A stretch of DNA of 64,000 bases from Bacillus sp. REN16 (GCF_020731355.1 NZ_JAJFZK010000001.1:124001-188000), one strand, 5' to 3'; shown: positions 35,161 through 44,738, numbered from the stretch's first letter. Numbers and translations are program-made. Notes: a model not told the origin generated them from the letters alone.

Positions 35161-35820
35161 ATGCTAGGAGGATTGGATAGTCCATTTTATCGTTGGTGTG
35201 GAGCTATATCACGTTTAGTTTATTTGAATTTGTTATGGCTGCTTTTTACAGCAATGGGTTTAGTTGTTGCAGGATTTGTACCTGCAACTGTGGCCTTATT
35301 TGCAGTAACTAGAAAGTGGATAAAGGGAGAAGAGGATATTCGTGTTTTCTCAACTTTTTGGAGTGTGTATAAAAAGGAATTTTTAAAATCCAACCTCTTG
35401 GGACTGACCCTTTTTGCAACAGGATATATTCTTTATGTTGACCTTGTGTTTCTCCCGACCACAAGCACAGTATATATTGTAGTTCGATATGCATTAATCG
35501 CGATTTGTTCAGTTTTTATTGTCATACTACTTTATATTTTTCCAATCTATGTCCACTTTAATGGAAATATAAAAACCTATTTGAAACACGCAGTGATGTA
35601 TGGATTATCCTACCCACTAGTAACGTTTGCTATGGTGATAGGAATTATCATACTTTATGTCGGATTCACCTATGTCCCATCACTTATTCCATTCTTAAGT
35701 GCAAGTGTACTAGCCTACCTTATCATGTGGCTTTCTTTAAAAGTATTTGCAAGAATTGAAGAAAAAGTAAACGGAAAAATTGAAGTAAAACAAGAAAAGA
35801 GCGAACCTAGTTTTAGATGA
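35161..35820 (+). CDS. DUF624 membrane protein (YteU/YesL-like)
   Basis: A 219-residue protein with five predicted helices, beginning LGGLDSPFYRWCGAISRLVY, the N-terminal signature of DUF624. These proteins accompany carbohydrate ABC importers in Bacillus (YesL, YteU, YtxX-like), and their role is not established; a transport accessory role is often assumed. It is preceded by AAAGGGGAC and lies in the GH105 operon. Confidence 0.87.
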   Translation: MLGGLDSPFYRWCGAISRLVYLNLLWLLFTAMGLVVAGFVPATVALFAVTRKWIKGEEDIRVFSTFWSVYKKEFLKSNLLGLTLFATGYILYVDLVFLPTTSTVYIVVRYALIAICSVFIVILLYIFPIYVHFNGNIKTYLKHAVMYGLSYPLVTFAMVIGIIILYVGFTYVPSLIPFLSASVLAYLIMWLSLKVFARIEEKVNGKIEVKQEKSEPSFR

Positions 35821-35847
35821 AGATGACGAACGGGATGAGGTGCTTAA

Positions 35848-36689
35848 ATGATTAATCTAGGTATTCGAGCTCATGATATAAAAGCAAGTTCCTTGGATGA
35901 ACTGGTTCAAATAATTGCGGATAAAGGATTATCATCTGTGCAATTAGCATTGGCAAAATCGTTTCCAGATCTTAATACAGGTTTGGGCAGTCTTTCACCT
36001 GGTTTGGGAATATATATTGGCAAGGCTTTTCAACAAAAACAAGTCGAAATAGCCGTACTAGGCTGCTATATTAATATGATACATCCAGACCTAGTCGAAC
36101 GCGAAAAAGTATTGGAACGTTTTAAGGAGCATATCCGTTTTGCAAAGGATTTTGGTTGTAGTGTCATCGGAACAGAAACGGGCAATATCAATGCAAAAAT
36201 GGGTTTTACGGTAGATAATTTTCAAGAGAAACCATTTGTGGATGTCATCGAAAGCGTGAAGGAGCTTGTTAAGGAAGCTGAAAAATTTGGTGTCATTGTC
36301 GGGATTGAGGCGGGAGTCAATCATCCTGTATATAGCCCAATCCTATTAAAACGATTATTAGATGAAGTTGATTCAAATAATCTGCAAATCATCTTTGACC
36401 CAGTCAATTTATTAACAGCAGAAAATTACAATCATCAGGATGAAATTTTCAGGGAAGCGATTGAACTTTTTGGAGATCGAATCATCATTGTTCATTGTAA
36501 AGATTTTGTGATCGAAGAAGGAAAGTTGAAGTTTGCATCTCCAGGTAAAGGGGACTATTAAACTATGACTTAGTCATGGAGTTAATTAAGCCCAAAAAAC
36601 CGCATATCCAATTTCTCCTAGAAAGCACGACAGAACCTTTTATAGATGATAGTATTGCATTTTTACAAGAAAAGTATGAAAATGCTTAG
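35848..36689 (+). pseudogene. Sugar phosphate isomerase/epimerase, interrupted by a frameshift
   Basis: The first frame (35848-36561, 237 residues) is an AP-endonuclease-2/xylose-isomerase-type TIM barrel: ETGNINAKMG, VGIEAGVNHPVY, IIFDPVNLLTAENY and VHCKDFVIEEGKL, all metal-site-like, ending SPGKGDY-stop. The expected C terminus continues in another frame from 36561 to the TAG at 36687-36689: NYDLVMELIKPKKPHIQFLL and so on. One missing base near 36558-36562 (TATTAAAC, where an extra T would restore it) explains both. It is either a recent pseudogene or an assembly error in a short T-run. Confidence 0.8.
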
Positions 36690-36740
36690 TATGGGGTAAT
36701 TTTCCCAAAATTCACATCTTGCTGAAGGGACGTAAAGGCT

Positions 36741-37385
36741 TTGAGGGAAAAAGGAAAGGTAAAAGAATTATTTTTGGAAATGAGTACTGCTGAAAAAGCA
36801 AAGTATATTTGGGAGTATTATAGATATTACCTATTTGCTTTTTTATTAGTGGTCATCGTGACTGTCTTTCTAGTAAACGATATGGGGGAAAAGAAGGAGC
36901 CAGCACTTTCAATTTTTGTTTTAGGCGATTTAGTAGATTCTGATGAGATAAATAAAATCGCCCAAAAGCTAAATGAAGAAATTCTTTCGGATGAGGAAAG
37001 AAAAACACATGAAGTTTCGATTCAGGTTATCCCATATGCACCAGACGCTGCAGATTTCAGTATGGTAATGGCTGCTTTACAAAAGGTTACTGGGGAAATC
37101 TCAACAGGAGCTTTGGATGTTTTATTTATTGATCGAAAACAGTTTGAAATGATGAATCGTGACCAATATTTTTATAGTCAAAATGAATTGGTAGATGGTA
37201 GTCTTCCGATTGATGAAGAATTATTATTTTTTGATTCCAAGCATCAAACAACTGGAATTGACATTTCAGCAGTACCACTATTTAATGAGGCAATAGATGA
37301 TTCAGATATGGTAATGGGAGTGCCAGTAAATTCTAAAAAAATAGATAAAACAAAAGAACTTTTTAATGTTTTATTTATGAATTAA
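36741..37385 (+). CDS. Uncharacterised membrane-anchored protein
   Basis: I do not recognise this 214-residue protein. A basic N terminus with TAEKAKYIWEYYRYY precedes one membrane helix (LFAFLLVVIVTVFLV, about residues 31-45). The remaining 165 residues form an acidic extracytoplasmic domain with alternating strands and helices (LSIFVLGDLVDSDEINKIAQ, DVLFIDRKQFEMM), reminiscent of a small binding-protein half-domain. TTG 36741 is preceded by GAAGGGACG. It sits at the end of the GH105 operon region, so a role in sugar uptake or sensing is possible. Confidence 0.6.
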   Translation: MREKGKVKELFLEMSTAEKAKYIWEYYRYYLFAFLLVVIVTVFLVNDMGEKKEPALSIFVLGDLVDSDEINKIAQKLNEEILSDEERKTHEVSIQVIPYAPDAADFSMVMAALQKVTGEISTGALDVLFIDRKQFEMMNRDQYFYSQNELVDGSLPIDEELLFFDSKHQTTGIDISAVPLFNEAIDDSDMVMGVPVNSKKIDKTKELFNVLFMN

Positions 37386-37462
37386 ATTATATTTATATTA
37401 ACAAGTTTGATATATTAGGAATTATTTTAATAGAGTGGCAATAATATTAGGAGGCTATATCC

Positions 37463-38956
37463 ATGGAACATTTAAAACAACTAGTTGAAGCATTAAAAAA
37501 CGACAACGTTTCCGATTATGCGGGAGATGTGAAAGTATATGAAAAATCTTTAACACAGCATGACAATGTAAGCCTTGTCATGATAAGAGACCAACAACAA
37601 AAATGGATCCTTGCATTAGGTGAAGGTGCTTTATTTGATGAACTAGAGGGTACAGTGATTGCAGAAAATGGAAAAGCATGCCCACTAACACATGAAAACC
37701 GTCTTGTATTAAATCGTCATTTTGACTATACGGTTCCGAGAGCTTTCGGTACAAAAATTGCAACGATGGGTCTAGGTGACCGTCTAGGACTTGCTTCTCC
37801 AGGACATATTGAAACCGTTCGAGATCATAACGTGAAACCGATTCTTGCTCAACAAAGTATTCGTGAATTAACATTGACAAATCGTACAATGAATGATGTT
37901 ATTGATGCTGCTAGCTTTGCGGTTTTCCAAGAAGGGTATACTGGTGGTTTTGGTGCGGATGGCGACCACTTAAAAGAAGAAGAAGATATTAAAATGGCCT
38001 TGTCACTTGGTATGTCAATGCTTACTCTAGACTGCTCAGATCATATTCAAAACCGTGTAGAAGGCTTGACAGAAGACGAAATCAGCTCTGAATTTGATGG
38101 CCTTCCAAAAGAAACGAAGAATCATTATAATGGACTATATGTAAATAAAGAATTCGATGTAAACGGCCTCAACATCGTATTTGAAGAAAAAGTAGTGAAG
38201 AAATTCGCATTGTTATACGGAAAGGCTTTGGACTATATGGTTCATATTCATGACACATATATTGTAAAAGCAGATCGCGCTATCGATTTTGAAATTTCAA
38301 TTGACGAAACCGAAACAGTTACATCACCAGCAGCCCATTTTTTTGTCGCAAATGAACTTCAAAACCGAGGGGTAACTGTTACAAGCCTTGCTCCAAGATT
38401 CTGTGGCGAATTCCAAAAAGGAATCGACTATATTGGAGATATCGAACAATTTGAAAAAGAATTACGCGAACATGCGCTAATTGCAGAATACTTTGGCTAT
38501 AAACTCAGTATCCACTCTGGCAGTGATAAATTTACTGCGTTCCCAATTATCGCAAAATATACAAACGGCGTTCTTCACGTGAAAACAGCTGGAACAAACT
38601 GGCTGGAAGCGGTTCGTGTAATTGCGGAGGTACACCCTGACCTTTACAGAAGAATGCATGCATATGCACTAGAACATTTAGATGAGGCATTAAAGTATTA
38701 TCATATTACTCCAGATATGAGTACGATTGTTCCTCTTGATACCGTTTCAGATGCTGATCTTCCTGAATATATGAATAATGATGCGGCAAGACAAGTTATT
38801 CATGTAACATACGGTATATTATTAACAGCGAAAGATGAAGATGGAAACTTTATTTTTAAAGATGAATTCTTCCAAACATTAAATGAAAGAGAAAATGAAT
38901 TCCGCCAAGGACTAGTTAAGCACATTGGCAAGCACGTTGAATTATTAGAACTATAA
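37463..38956 (+). CDS. uxaE: Tagaturonate epimerase UxaE
   Basis: A 497-residue enzyme of the UxaE family, which interconverts D-tagaturonate and D-fructuronate, a step in galacturonate breakdown described first in Thermotoga. Family-like stretches: GTKIATMGLGDRLGLASPGH, QEGYTGGFGADGDHLKEEED, TLDCSDHIQN and SLAPRFCGEFQKGIDYIGD. Cytoplasmic. Preceded by AGGAGG and its own intergenic region, so probably a separate transcript. Its presence ties the pectin enzymes to galacturonate catabolism; the other steps (UxaC, UxuB, UxuA, KdgK/KdgA) are not in this window. Confidence 0.85.
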   Translation: MEHLKQLVEALKNDNVSDYAGDVKVYEKSLTQHDNVSLVMIRDQQQKWILALGEGALFDELEGTVIAENGKACPLTHENRLVLNRHFDYTVPRAFGTKIATMGLGDRLGLASPGHIETVRDHNVKPILAQQSIRELTLTNRTMNDVIDAASFAVFQEGYTGGFGADGDHLKEEEDIKMALSLGMSMLTLDCSDHIQNRVEGLTEDEISSEFDGLPKETKNHYNGLYVNKEFDVNGLNIVFEEKVVKKFALLYGKALDYMVHIHDTYIVKADRAIDFEISIDETETVTSPAAHFFVANELQNRGVTVTSLAPRFCGEFQKGIDYIGDIEQFEKELREHALIAEYFGYKLSIHSGSDKFTAFPIIAKYTNGVLHVKTAGTNWLEAVRVIAEVHPDLYRRMHAYALEHLDEALKYYHITPDMSTIVPLDTVSDADLPEYMNNDAARQVIHVTYGILLTAKDEDGNFIFKDEFFQTLNERENEFRQGLVKHIGKHVELLEL

Positions 38957-38957
38957 T

Positions 38958-39007
38958 AAAAAAAGCAATTGGTGCAGTTAAATGCTGCATGTCCAATTGC
39001 TTTTTTG
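38958..39007. terminator. Bidirectional terminator after uxaE
   Basis: AAAAAAGCAATTGG pairs with CCAATTGCTTTTTT; the loop contains a second small hairpin (TGCAG/CTGCA). It also ends the convergent XRE gene. Confidence 0.9.
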
Positions 39008-39253
39008 TTACATATAAGGATGTACGCCCTTTGCAACTTCTTGTACGATGGATGCAATGGATGATATTTGTTGATCGTCTAAGTTAAAAGACTCTTTGAT
39101 TTTCGTTTCTAGGTTGCTTGTAATTCTGCGTTTGCCAACTTCGACAAGGGCAATTAGTGCAAAGCTGCAATTTACAGCTTTAGCAAAATCACGTTGAGTC
39201 ATGTTGTTTCTTTTGCGTAAAAATTTAACGATATCTTTGTTAATCCCAGGCAT
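39008..39253 (-). CDS. XRE-family helix-turn-helix regulator
   Basis: An 81-residue DNA-binding protein with a single lambda-repressor-type domain: NNMTQRDFAKAVNCSFALIA forms helices 2-3, followed by LVEVGKRRITSNLETKI. No sensor domain is attached. It is transcribed alone, convergent with uxaE and downstream of pdxK on the same strand. Targets are unknown. The ribosome binding site AAGGAGTG precedes the ATG. Confidence 0.8.
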   Translation of the reverse strand: MPGINKDIVKFLRKRNNMTQRDFAKAVNCSFALIALVEVGKRRITSNLETKIKESFNLDDQQISSIASIVQEVAKGVHPYM

Positions 39254-39388
39254 TTTTACACACTCCTTACCTATGGCATTTTACAAGTGAATACAAAAGA
39301 CTTAAAAATCTATTATTCTATGATATTCACAATATTACCATCATATATAAAATTCGTCTAGGCAGGTTTTTCATTGCCTATGGATTAG

Positions 39389-39417
39389 AAAAGCTGTAGA
39401 ACATATCTACAGCTTTT
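39389..39417. terminator. Terminator of pdxK
   Basis: AAAAGCTGTAG (39389-39399) and CTACAGCTTTT (39407-39417) form a perfect 11-bp stem, directly after the pdxK stop on the minus strand. Confidence 0.88.
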
Positions 39418-39427
39418 CAATATTTTA

Positions 39428-40243
39428 TTAGTTATCTCCGTATAGTCGGCGTGCAGCATGATTGGTTGGGCCAACATATTCATTTAGCTGGAAAGAATGA
39501 CGAATGGCAGCTGTGATGAATTTTTTCGCTTCATAGATCGCTTCCTTCACATCTAAACCTTTTGCAAGTCCAGCCGCGATTGCTGCTGAGGATGTGCAGC
39601 CAGCACCGTGTGTAAATGTTGTTTCAAAACGGTCACCTTCAAGAATCTCTAGTTCATTTCCGTCATATAAAACATCAACTGCTTTTTCATGCTTTAACTT
39701 TCCGCCACCTTTAATAAGTACATGTTTTGCACCAAGGTCATGAATCTTTACAGCAGCTTCTTTCATTTGATCAACAGTCGTAATAGAACCGATGCCACTT
39801 AACTGTCCTGCTTCAAAAAGATTCGGAGTAATGACCGTAGCAATAGGTGTAAGAAGTTCTCTAATTGCAACCGCATGGTCTGGGAACATGACTTCATCTT
39901 CCCCTTTACATACCATTACAGGGTCTACTACGAATTTTTGTAAATTATGTTTTTTTGCTGCATCCGCAGCAATTTCAATAATATCAACAGTTGGAAGCAT
40001 ACCAGTCTTTGCCGCATCTACACCAATACCATCAAGAATTGTTGCCAATTGAGCTTTGATGATATCTTTTTCAACCGGAAATACTTGGTGATTCCAACGA
40101 TTATTCGGATCCATTGCAACAATTACAGTTAAGGCAGACATTCCAAAAACCCCGTACTCCTGGAAAGTCTTTATGTCAGCTTGAAGCCCAGCTCCACCAC
40201 TACTATCGGAACCTGCAATTGTTAACGCTTTTGGTAAACTCAT
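39428..40243 (-). CDS. pdxK: Pyridoxine/pyridoxal/pyridoxamine kinase
   Basis: A 271-residue ribokinase-fold kinase, closely matching B. subtilis PdxK (formerly called ThiD), which phosphorylates vitamin B6 vitamers and can act on hydroxymethylpyrimidine. Visible motifs: ALTIAGSDSSGGAGLQADIK, VIVAMDPNNRWNHQV, DAAKTGMLP, VVDPVMVCKG and the anion-hole FTHGAGCTSSAAI. Start ATG 40243 with GGGGGTT upstream; an in-frame ATG at 40258 lacks a site. Confidence 0.92.
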   Translation of the reverse strand: MSLPKALTIAGSDSSGGAGLQADIKTFQEYGVFGMSALTVIVAMDPNNRWNHQVFPVEKDIIKAQLATILDGIGVDAAKTGMLPTVDIIEIAADAAKKHNLQKFVVDPVMVCKGEDEVMFPDHAVAIRELLTPIATVITPNLFEAGQLSGIGSITTVDQMKEAAVKIHDLGAKHVLIKGGGKLKHEKAVDVLYDGNELEILEGDRFETTFTHGAGCTSSAAIAAGLAKGLDVKEAIYEAKKFITAAIRHSFQLNEYVGPTNHAARRLYGDN

Positions 40244-40297
40244 GTTTGAAACCCCCATCTAAAAAAAGTTTGACATGTATTATTATATATCAAATGT

Positions 40298-40317
40298 CAA
40301 GAATAGATATATTCTTG
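40298..40317. promoter_or_regulatory. Inverted repeat between pdxK and trhO
   Basis: CAAGAATA-GATA-TATTCTTG is a perfect 8-bp inverted repeat in the divergent promoter region. A second pair, TTGACAT (40270-40276) and ATGTCAA (40294-40300), overlaps its edge. It may be an operator for either gene; the cognate regulator is unknown. Confidence 0.4.
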
Positions 40318-40472
40318 TCGAAAAATATCGAGTTTACAATATAAGGAAGGTATAAATGTTTGATTTAGTAATAAATAATTTGATACAATACTTTGATGTA
40401 AGAGAAAAAGTGTAATTCGATCCTAAACACATTCATATCTTGCAAATATTAATGATAGGTGGTCGAAAAATA

Positions 40473-41441
40473 ATGGCAGAAACAAAACCTTATCGAGTAT
40501 TACTTTATTATCAGTATGTAACAATTGAAAATCCAGCAGAATTCGCAGCAGAGCATCTTGCTGTCTGTAAAGAAATTGGTTTAAAAGGTCGTATTTTAGT
40601 AGCGACTGAAGGGATTAATGGAACGGTTTCCGGTACAATTGAACAAACTGACAAGTATATCGAAAAAATGAGAAATGATTCTCGTTTTGCAACTATGCCT
40701 TTTAAAATTGATGAGGCAGATGGACATGCTTTTAAGAAAATGCATGTTAGACCTCGCCCTGAGCTAGTAAACCTAAGCCTTGAGGACGATATTAATCCAC
40801 TTGAATTAACTGGTAAATATTTAAGCCCACAAGAGTTTTATGAAAAAATGCAGGATCAGAATACAATCATTCTGGATGCCAGAAATACGTATGAATTTGA
40901 TTTAGGACATTTCAGAGGAGCTATTAGACCAGATGTTGAAACCTTCCGTGACCTGCCACAATGGGTACGTGAAAACAAAGATATGTTAGAAGGTAAAAAG
41001 ATTTTAACTTACTGTACTGGCGGTATTCGATGTGAAAAATTTTCTGGCTGGCTAGTAAGAGAAGGCTTCGAGGATGTTGGCCAGCTTCATGGCGGTATCG
41101 CCACTTACGGAAAAGATCCTGAGGTACAAGGTGACCTTTGGGATGGTCAATTATATGTATTCGACGAAAGAATTGCCGTTCCGGTAAACCAAAAGGAACA
41201 CGTAATTGTAGGGAAAGACCATTTTACTGGTGAACCATGTGAACGCTATGTAAACTGTGCGAACCCTGATTGTAATGAACAAATTCTATGTTCTGAAGAA
41301 AATGAGCATAAATATTTAAGAGGCTGCACACATGAATGTCGTGTTCACCCGCGTAACCGTTATATTGAAGAAAATGGTTTAACACAGGAAGAAGTTGCTG
41401 AGCGATTACAAGCTTTAGAAAAAGAATTGGTTCAACAATAA
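40473..41441 (+). CDS. trhO: tRNA uridine(34) hydroxylase TrhO (rhodanese-domain, UPF0176)
   Basis: A 322-residue protein of the TrhO/YbfQ family, which hydroxylates U34 of tRNA to ho5U. An N-terminal acylphosphatase-like domain ([10 protein letters not shown]) is followed by the rhodanese domain with active-site Cys181 in [14 protein letters not shown] cysteine-rich C-terminal tail ([15 protein letters not shown], then [13 protein letters not shown]) probably binds zinc. ATG 40473 is preceded by AGGTGGT. Transcribed alone and followed by a strong terminator. Confidence 0.92.
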   Translation: MAETKPYRVLLYYQYVTIENPAEFAAEHLAVCKEIGLKGRILVATEGINGTVSGTIEQTDKYIEKMRNDSRFATMPFKIDEADGHAFKKMHVRPRPELVNLSLEDDINPLELTGKYLSPQEFYEKMQDQNTIILDARNTYEFDLGHFRGAIRPDVETFRDLPQWVRENKDMLEGKKILTYCTGGIRCEKFSGWLVREGFEDVGQLHGGIATYGKDPEVQGDLWDGQLYVFDERIAVPVNQKEHVIVGKDHFTGEPCERYVNCANPDCNEQILCSEENEHKYLRGCTHECRVHPRNRYIEENGLTQEEVAERLQALEKELVQQ

Positions 41442-41448
41442 GCAAGAC

Positions 41449-41484
41449 AACCACAGTGAAAAGTAATCACTGTGGTTTTTTATT
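41449..41484 (+). terminator. Terminator of trhO
   Basis: AACCACAGTG (41449-41458) pairs with CACTGTGGTT (41468-41477), followed by TTTTTATTT. Confidence 0.9.
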
Positions 41485-41550
41485 TCATGTTCTGGGAACA
41501 CTTTAATGGCAATTTTCTGGTACAATATAGTAATAGAAGGGAGAGAATCT

Positions 41551-41820
41551 GTGAAATTTATTACATCCCATCCGTATATTGTGATATTGAGAAAAATTGA
41601 GTGGAATGAACAAAAATATATCGAAACACAGCATCAACTGCGATTGTTCGAAGACAGAATTCTTTCTTCTGCAAATGAATTTCAACTAGACAATGTGTAT
41701 GATGTATCCCACCGAACAAGCTTTTTATATCTCCACACAAATCAAGGAGTATTCTCCTATCAGATAAAAGAAGATCCTATTAAATTTATGAATGCTTTTA
41801 AAGGTTTAAAGCAAATATGA
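41551..41820 (+). CDS. Small uncharacterised protein
   Basis: An 89-residue soluble protein that I do not recognise. It alternates predicted strands and helices (TSHPYIVILRKIEWNEQKYI, VSHRTSFLYLHTNQGVFSYQ) and ends in a helix KFMNAFKGLKQI, compatible with a small PH-like or alpha/beta sandwich fold. Start GTG 41551 with GAAGGGAGAG upstream. It is followed after 10 bp by the Nudix gene, whose ribosome binding site overlaps its stop, so the two are co-translated. Confidence 0.7.
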   Translation: MKFITSHPYIVILRKIEWNEQKYIETQHQLRLFEDRILSSANEFQLDNVYDVSHRTSFLYLHTNQGVFSYQIKEDPIKFMNAFKGLKQI

Positions 41821-41830
41821 GGTGAGACTT

Positions 41831-42457
41831 TTGGAAATCGATAAAATTGTCAATGTTGTCCAAAATCGAACTCCATCCATATTAGGCCTTGGTGAATTTA
41901 AACGCTTTTCTATTCTTCTTCCTTTGATAAAAAAAGATAATGATGTTCATATTCTTTTTGAGGTTCGTTCAAACCAACTAAGAAGGCAGCCAGGTGAAAT
42001 TTGCTTCCCCGGGGGAAAAATGGACCCAACTGATAAAGATGAAAAGCATACTGCAATAAGGGAAACGATGGAGGAGCTAGGCGTAAAAGAAAATGGGATT
42101 ACAGATGTAAGTCCACTGGATTATTTTGTATCACCGTTTGGTACGATTATTTATCCATTTGTTGGTATGATAAACAATCCTGATGAAATCCGGCCAAATC
42201 CAGCTGAAGTTGGCGAGGTGTTTACTGTACCCCTGTCATTTTTTCTGTCAAATCCACCACAGATATTTAAAGTGAAATTTCATGTGGAGCCAGAGGAAAA
42301 CTTTCCATTCAACGATATCATTGGCGGAGAAAATTACAATTGGCAGGTAAAGGGTATGGATGAATGCTTCTATTATTACCAAGACCGTGTAATTTGGGGC
42401 TTAACAGCCGGAATCCTTAAACATTTTATTGAGGTCATTGGAAAAAGCCCTAAGTAG
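41831..42457 (+). CDS. Nudix hydrolase, CoA pyrophosphatase type
   Basis: A 208-residue Nudix enzyme that probably cleaves CoA to phosphopantetheine and 3',5'-ADP. The CoA-pyrophosphatase signature LRRQPGEICFPGGKMD precedes the Nudix box (GKMDPTDKDEKHTAIRETME, then ELG). Start TTG 41831, with GAGGTGAG overlapping the previous stop; GTG 41822 is an alternative. The last codons form the left arm of the terminator. Confidence 0.88.
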   Translation: MEIDKIVNVVQNRTPSILGLGEFKRFSILLPLIKKDNDVHILFEVRSNQLRRQPGEICFPGGKMDPTDKDEKHTAIRETMEELGVKENGITDVSPLDYFVSPFGTIIYPFVGMINNPDEIRPNPAEVGEVFTVPLSFFLSNPPQIFKVKFHVEPEENFPFNDIIGGENYNWQVKGMDECFYYYQDRVIWGLTAGILKHFIEVIGKSPK

Positions 42458-42470
42458 GGCTTTTTTTGTT
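42442..42470. terminator. Bidirectional terminator overlapping the Nudix stop codon
   Basis: AAAAAGCCCT-AAGT-AGGGCTTTTTTT; the TAG stop (42455-42457) lies at the loop edge. It also serves the convergent PBP gene. Confidence 0.88.
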
Positions 42471-42488
42471 ACTTTGTAAATTTTAAAT

Positions 42489-44594
42489 CTAGTTTCCAAG
42501 TAATCCACGAATTTTTTCTTTCACTCTATGACTTACATCCCTAATGTCCTTTTTCGCCTCATCTAATACAAGCTTCCATTTTGCACTTTCTTCTTTTAAT
42601 GCTTCTTCAACTTTTTCGGCTTTTTCTTTTATTTCTTCTTTCGTGATTGTTTTGCTGTTCCTTTGTCCGGAAAGCTTCGCATTTACCGAGACGACATCAA
42701 AGGAATCTACATCCATAGTTGGGAGCATTTCATCCATAATTCCCTTAAATAATGGAACAATATAGTCCGAGCTGCTTCCGCGTAAATAATGGTCTTTGTC
42801 TGTTTTATCATATCCTAACCAAACAGCGCCAACGAAATTAGGAGTATATCCTACAAACCATTGATCCTTTGTCCCATTAATACCTGCATAAGGAAGTTGT
42901 GTGGAACCTGTTTTTCCAGCTAATTCAACCCCGGGGATTTTCGTTCCCTTACCTGAACCCGTTTCAACAACATTTAAGAGCATGGAGGTCATATCATCGG
43001 CTACTTTCTTAGAAGTAACTCGTGTTGTTTTATGCTTATGTTCTGCAATCACATTTCCAGTTGGCCCAACAATTTTTGAAATCAAATGTCCATCTGCCCG
43101 TTTTCCATCATTTGCAAATGTAGAATAGGCCTCGGCAAGCTGTAATGGTGAAATCCCTTTATGCATGCCGCCAAGTCCAATTCCAAGGTATTTATCTTCT
43201 TCTGTATAAGGAATACCAAATCTCTGTAAAGAATTAAGTCCTTTTTCGATACCAATTTGGTCTAACAGCCAAACTGTCGGTGCATTTAGGGAATGCTCGA
43301 GTGCCTCATACATTTTTACTTCACCTTGGTATGTTTTTGAAAAATTCTCTGGTGTGTAGTCTCCATATGTTTTCAGTTCATCAACTAGTACTGAGGTGAC
43401 CTCATAGCCTTCTTCAAGTGCAGGGGTATATACGGCTAATGGTTTAATCGTTGAACCAGGCTGTGCTTGCAAATGGGTCGCACGATTAAAACCGCGGAAT
43501 ACATGATCACCGCGACCTCCAACTAAACCAAGCACTCCCCCAGTTTCGGGATGCAGCAAAACAGCGCCACTTTGCACGAGCACATCTCTGCCTTTTGGAA
43601 AAAGGTAATCCTTTTTATAAACTGCTTCAAGAGAGGTTTGAATATGTTGATCCATTTCTGTATAGATTCGGTACCCGCGTGTCAGGATTTCCTCTTGTGT
43701 GAGGCCATATTTTTTAATGGCTTCATCAAGAACGGCATCTACATAATAAGGATAGCTCCTTTCAATATAACTGCCGCCACCATCCTCAAGCTTGATTTCT
43801 TCATTTTTTGCTTGGGCATATTCTTCATCAGAAATCATGTTTAATTCATGCATTTTTAGTAGTACAGTATTTCTTCGTTTAGTAGCTCCGTCATAATTTT
43901 TATACGGATTTAATGCTGAAGGCGATTGTAGAACTCCAGCCAACATTGCAGCCTCACTTATCGTTACATTTTCAATATTTTTATTAAAATATTTTTTTGA
44001 GGCTTGGCTAATTCCCCATGAACCATTTCCAAAGAATACCTGATTCAAATACATTTGCAGTATTTCATCCTTGGAATAATGCTTTTCAATTTCTAATGCT
44101 AAAAAGAGCTCCTCAATTTTCCGCTTATAAGTTTGTTCAGGTGAGAGTAGTGCATTTTTTGTCAGCTGCTGAGTAATTGTACTGCCTCCACCTGTAATTC
44201 TTCCTGCAAATAGATTATTGAAAAAGGCACGCATGATTCCTTTTACATCAAAGCCATTATGGCTATAAAAGCGTTCATCCTCAATTGCAACGACTGCATT
44301 TTTTACATGGTCAGGAAGCTCTTCAACTAATACACCTTCCGTTCGATTGGTCACAATATTTGTTGCAACAGCATCGTCTTTATCATAAATAACAGTTGCT
44401 TGCCGCAAACCATCCTTCAGTGACTGAACGTTTGCTTGACTTGCCATGAAAGCAAAGAAAAGCATCGATACTAAAATAAAAACTAACATAGTCAGCAATA
44501 TAATTTTCGTGAGATGCTTTTCACGCCAAAATCGTTTAATAGAATCCCAGACTCGTTTTATATACGGCATTATTTTTTCAAATAAACCCCTCAT
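42489..44594 (-). CDS. Class A penicillin-binding protein (PbpG/PBP2d-like)
   Basis: A 701-residue bifunctional peptidoglycan synthase. One membrane anchor (IILLTMLVFILVSMLFFAFM), then a GT51 glycosyltransferase domain with EDERFYSHNG and GGSTITQQL, then a transpeptidase domain with QPGSTIKP (SxxK), SLNAP (SxN) and AGKTGST (KTG). The C-terminal tail is a long charged helix (KEEIKEKAEKVEEAL). Length and motifs fit the PbpF/PbpG group active in sporulation peptidoglycan, and a second member of the group is at 59340. The exact paralogue name is uncertain. Confidence 0.9.
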   Translation of the reverse strand: MRGLFEKIMPYIKRVWDSIKRFWREKHLTKIILLTMLVFILVSMLFFAFMASQANVQSLKDGLRQATVIYDKDDAVATNIVTNRTEGVLVEELPDHVKNAVVAIEDERFYSHNGFDVKGIMRAFFNNLFAGRITGGGSTITQQLTKNALLSPEQTYKRKIEELFLALEIEKHYSKDEILQMYLNQVFFGNGSWGISQASKKYFNKNIENVTISEAAMLAGVLQSPSALNPYKNYDGATKRRNTVLLKMHELNMISDEEYAQAKNEEIKLEDGGGSYIERSYPYYVDAVLDEAIKKYGLTQEEILTRGYRIYTEMDQHIQTSLEAVYKKDYLFPKGRDVLVQSGAVLLHPETGGVLGLVGGRGDHVFRGFNRATHLQAQPGSTIKPLAVYTPALEEGYEVTSVLVDELKTYGDYTPENFSKTYQGEVKMYEALEHSLNAPTVWLLDQIGIEKGLNSLQRFGIPYTEEDKYLGIGLGGMHKGISPLQLAEAYSTFANDGKRADGHLISKIVGPTGNVIAEHKHKTTRVTSKKVADDMTSMLLNVVETGSGKGTKIPGVELAGKTGSTQLPYAGINGTKDQWFVGYTPNFVGAVWLGYDKTDKDHYLRGSSSDYIVPLFKGIMDEMLPTMDVDSFDVVSVNAKLSGQRNSKTITKEEIKEKAEKVEEALKEESAKWKLVLDEAKKDIRDVSHRVKEKIRGLLGN

Positions 44595-44738
44595 ACTTGT
44601 TTCTCCATTCGTTAGAATACTGAACTTATATTGTATAACAGTTTTTAGGATATGAGTAATATAATATAATTTATGTGTAGTGAAAAGCCTTTTTAAAAAG
44701 TATGATTAAATTATAGAGTTGACGGGAGGGTTATATAG

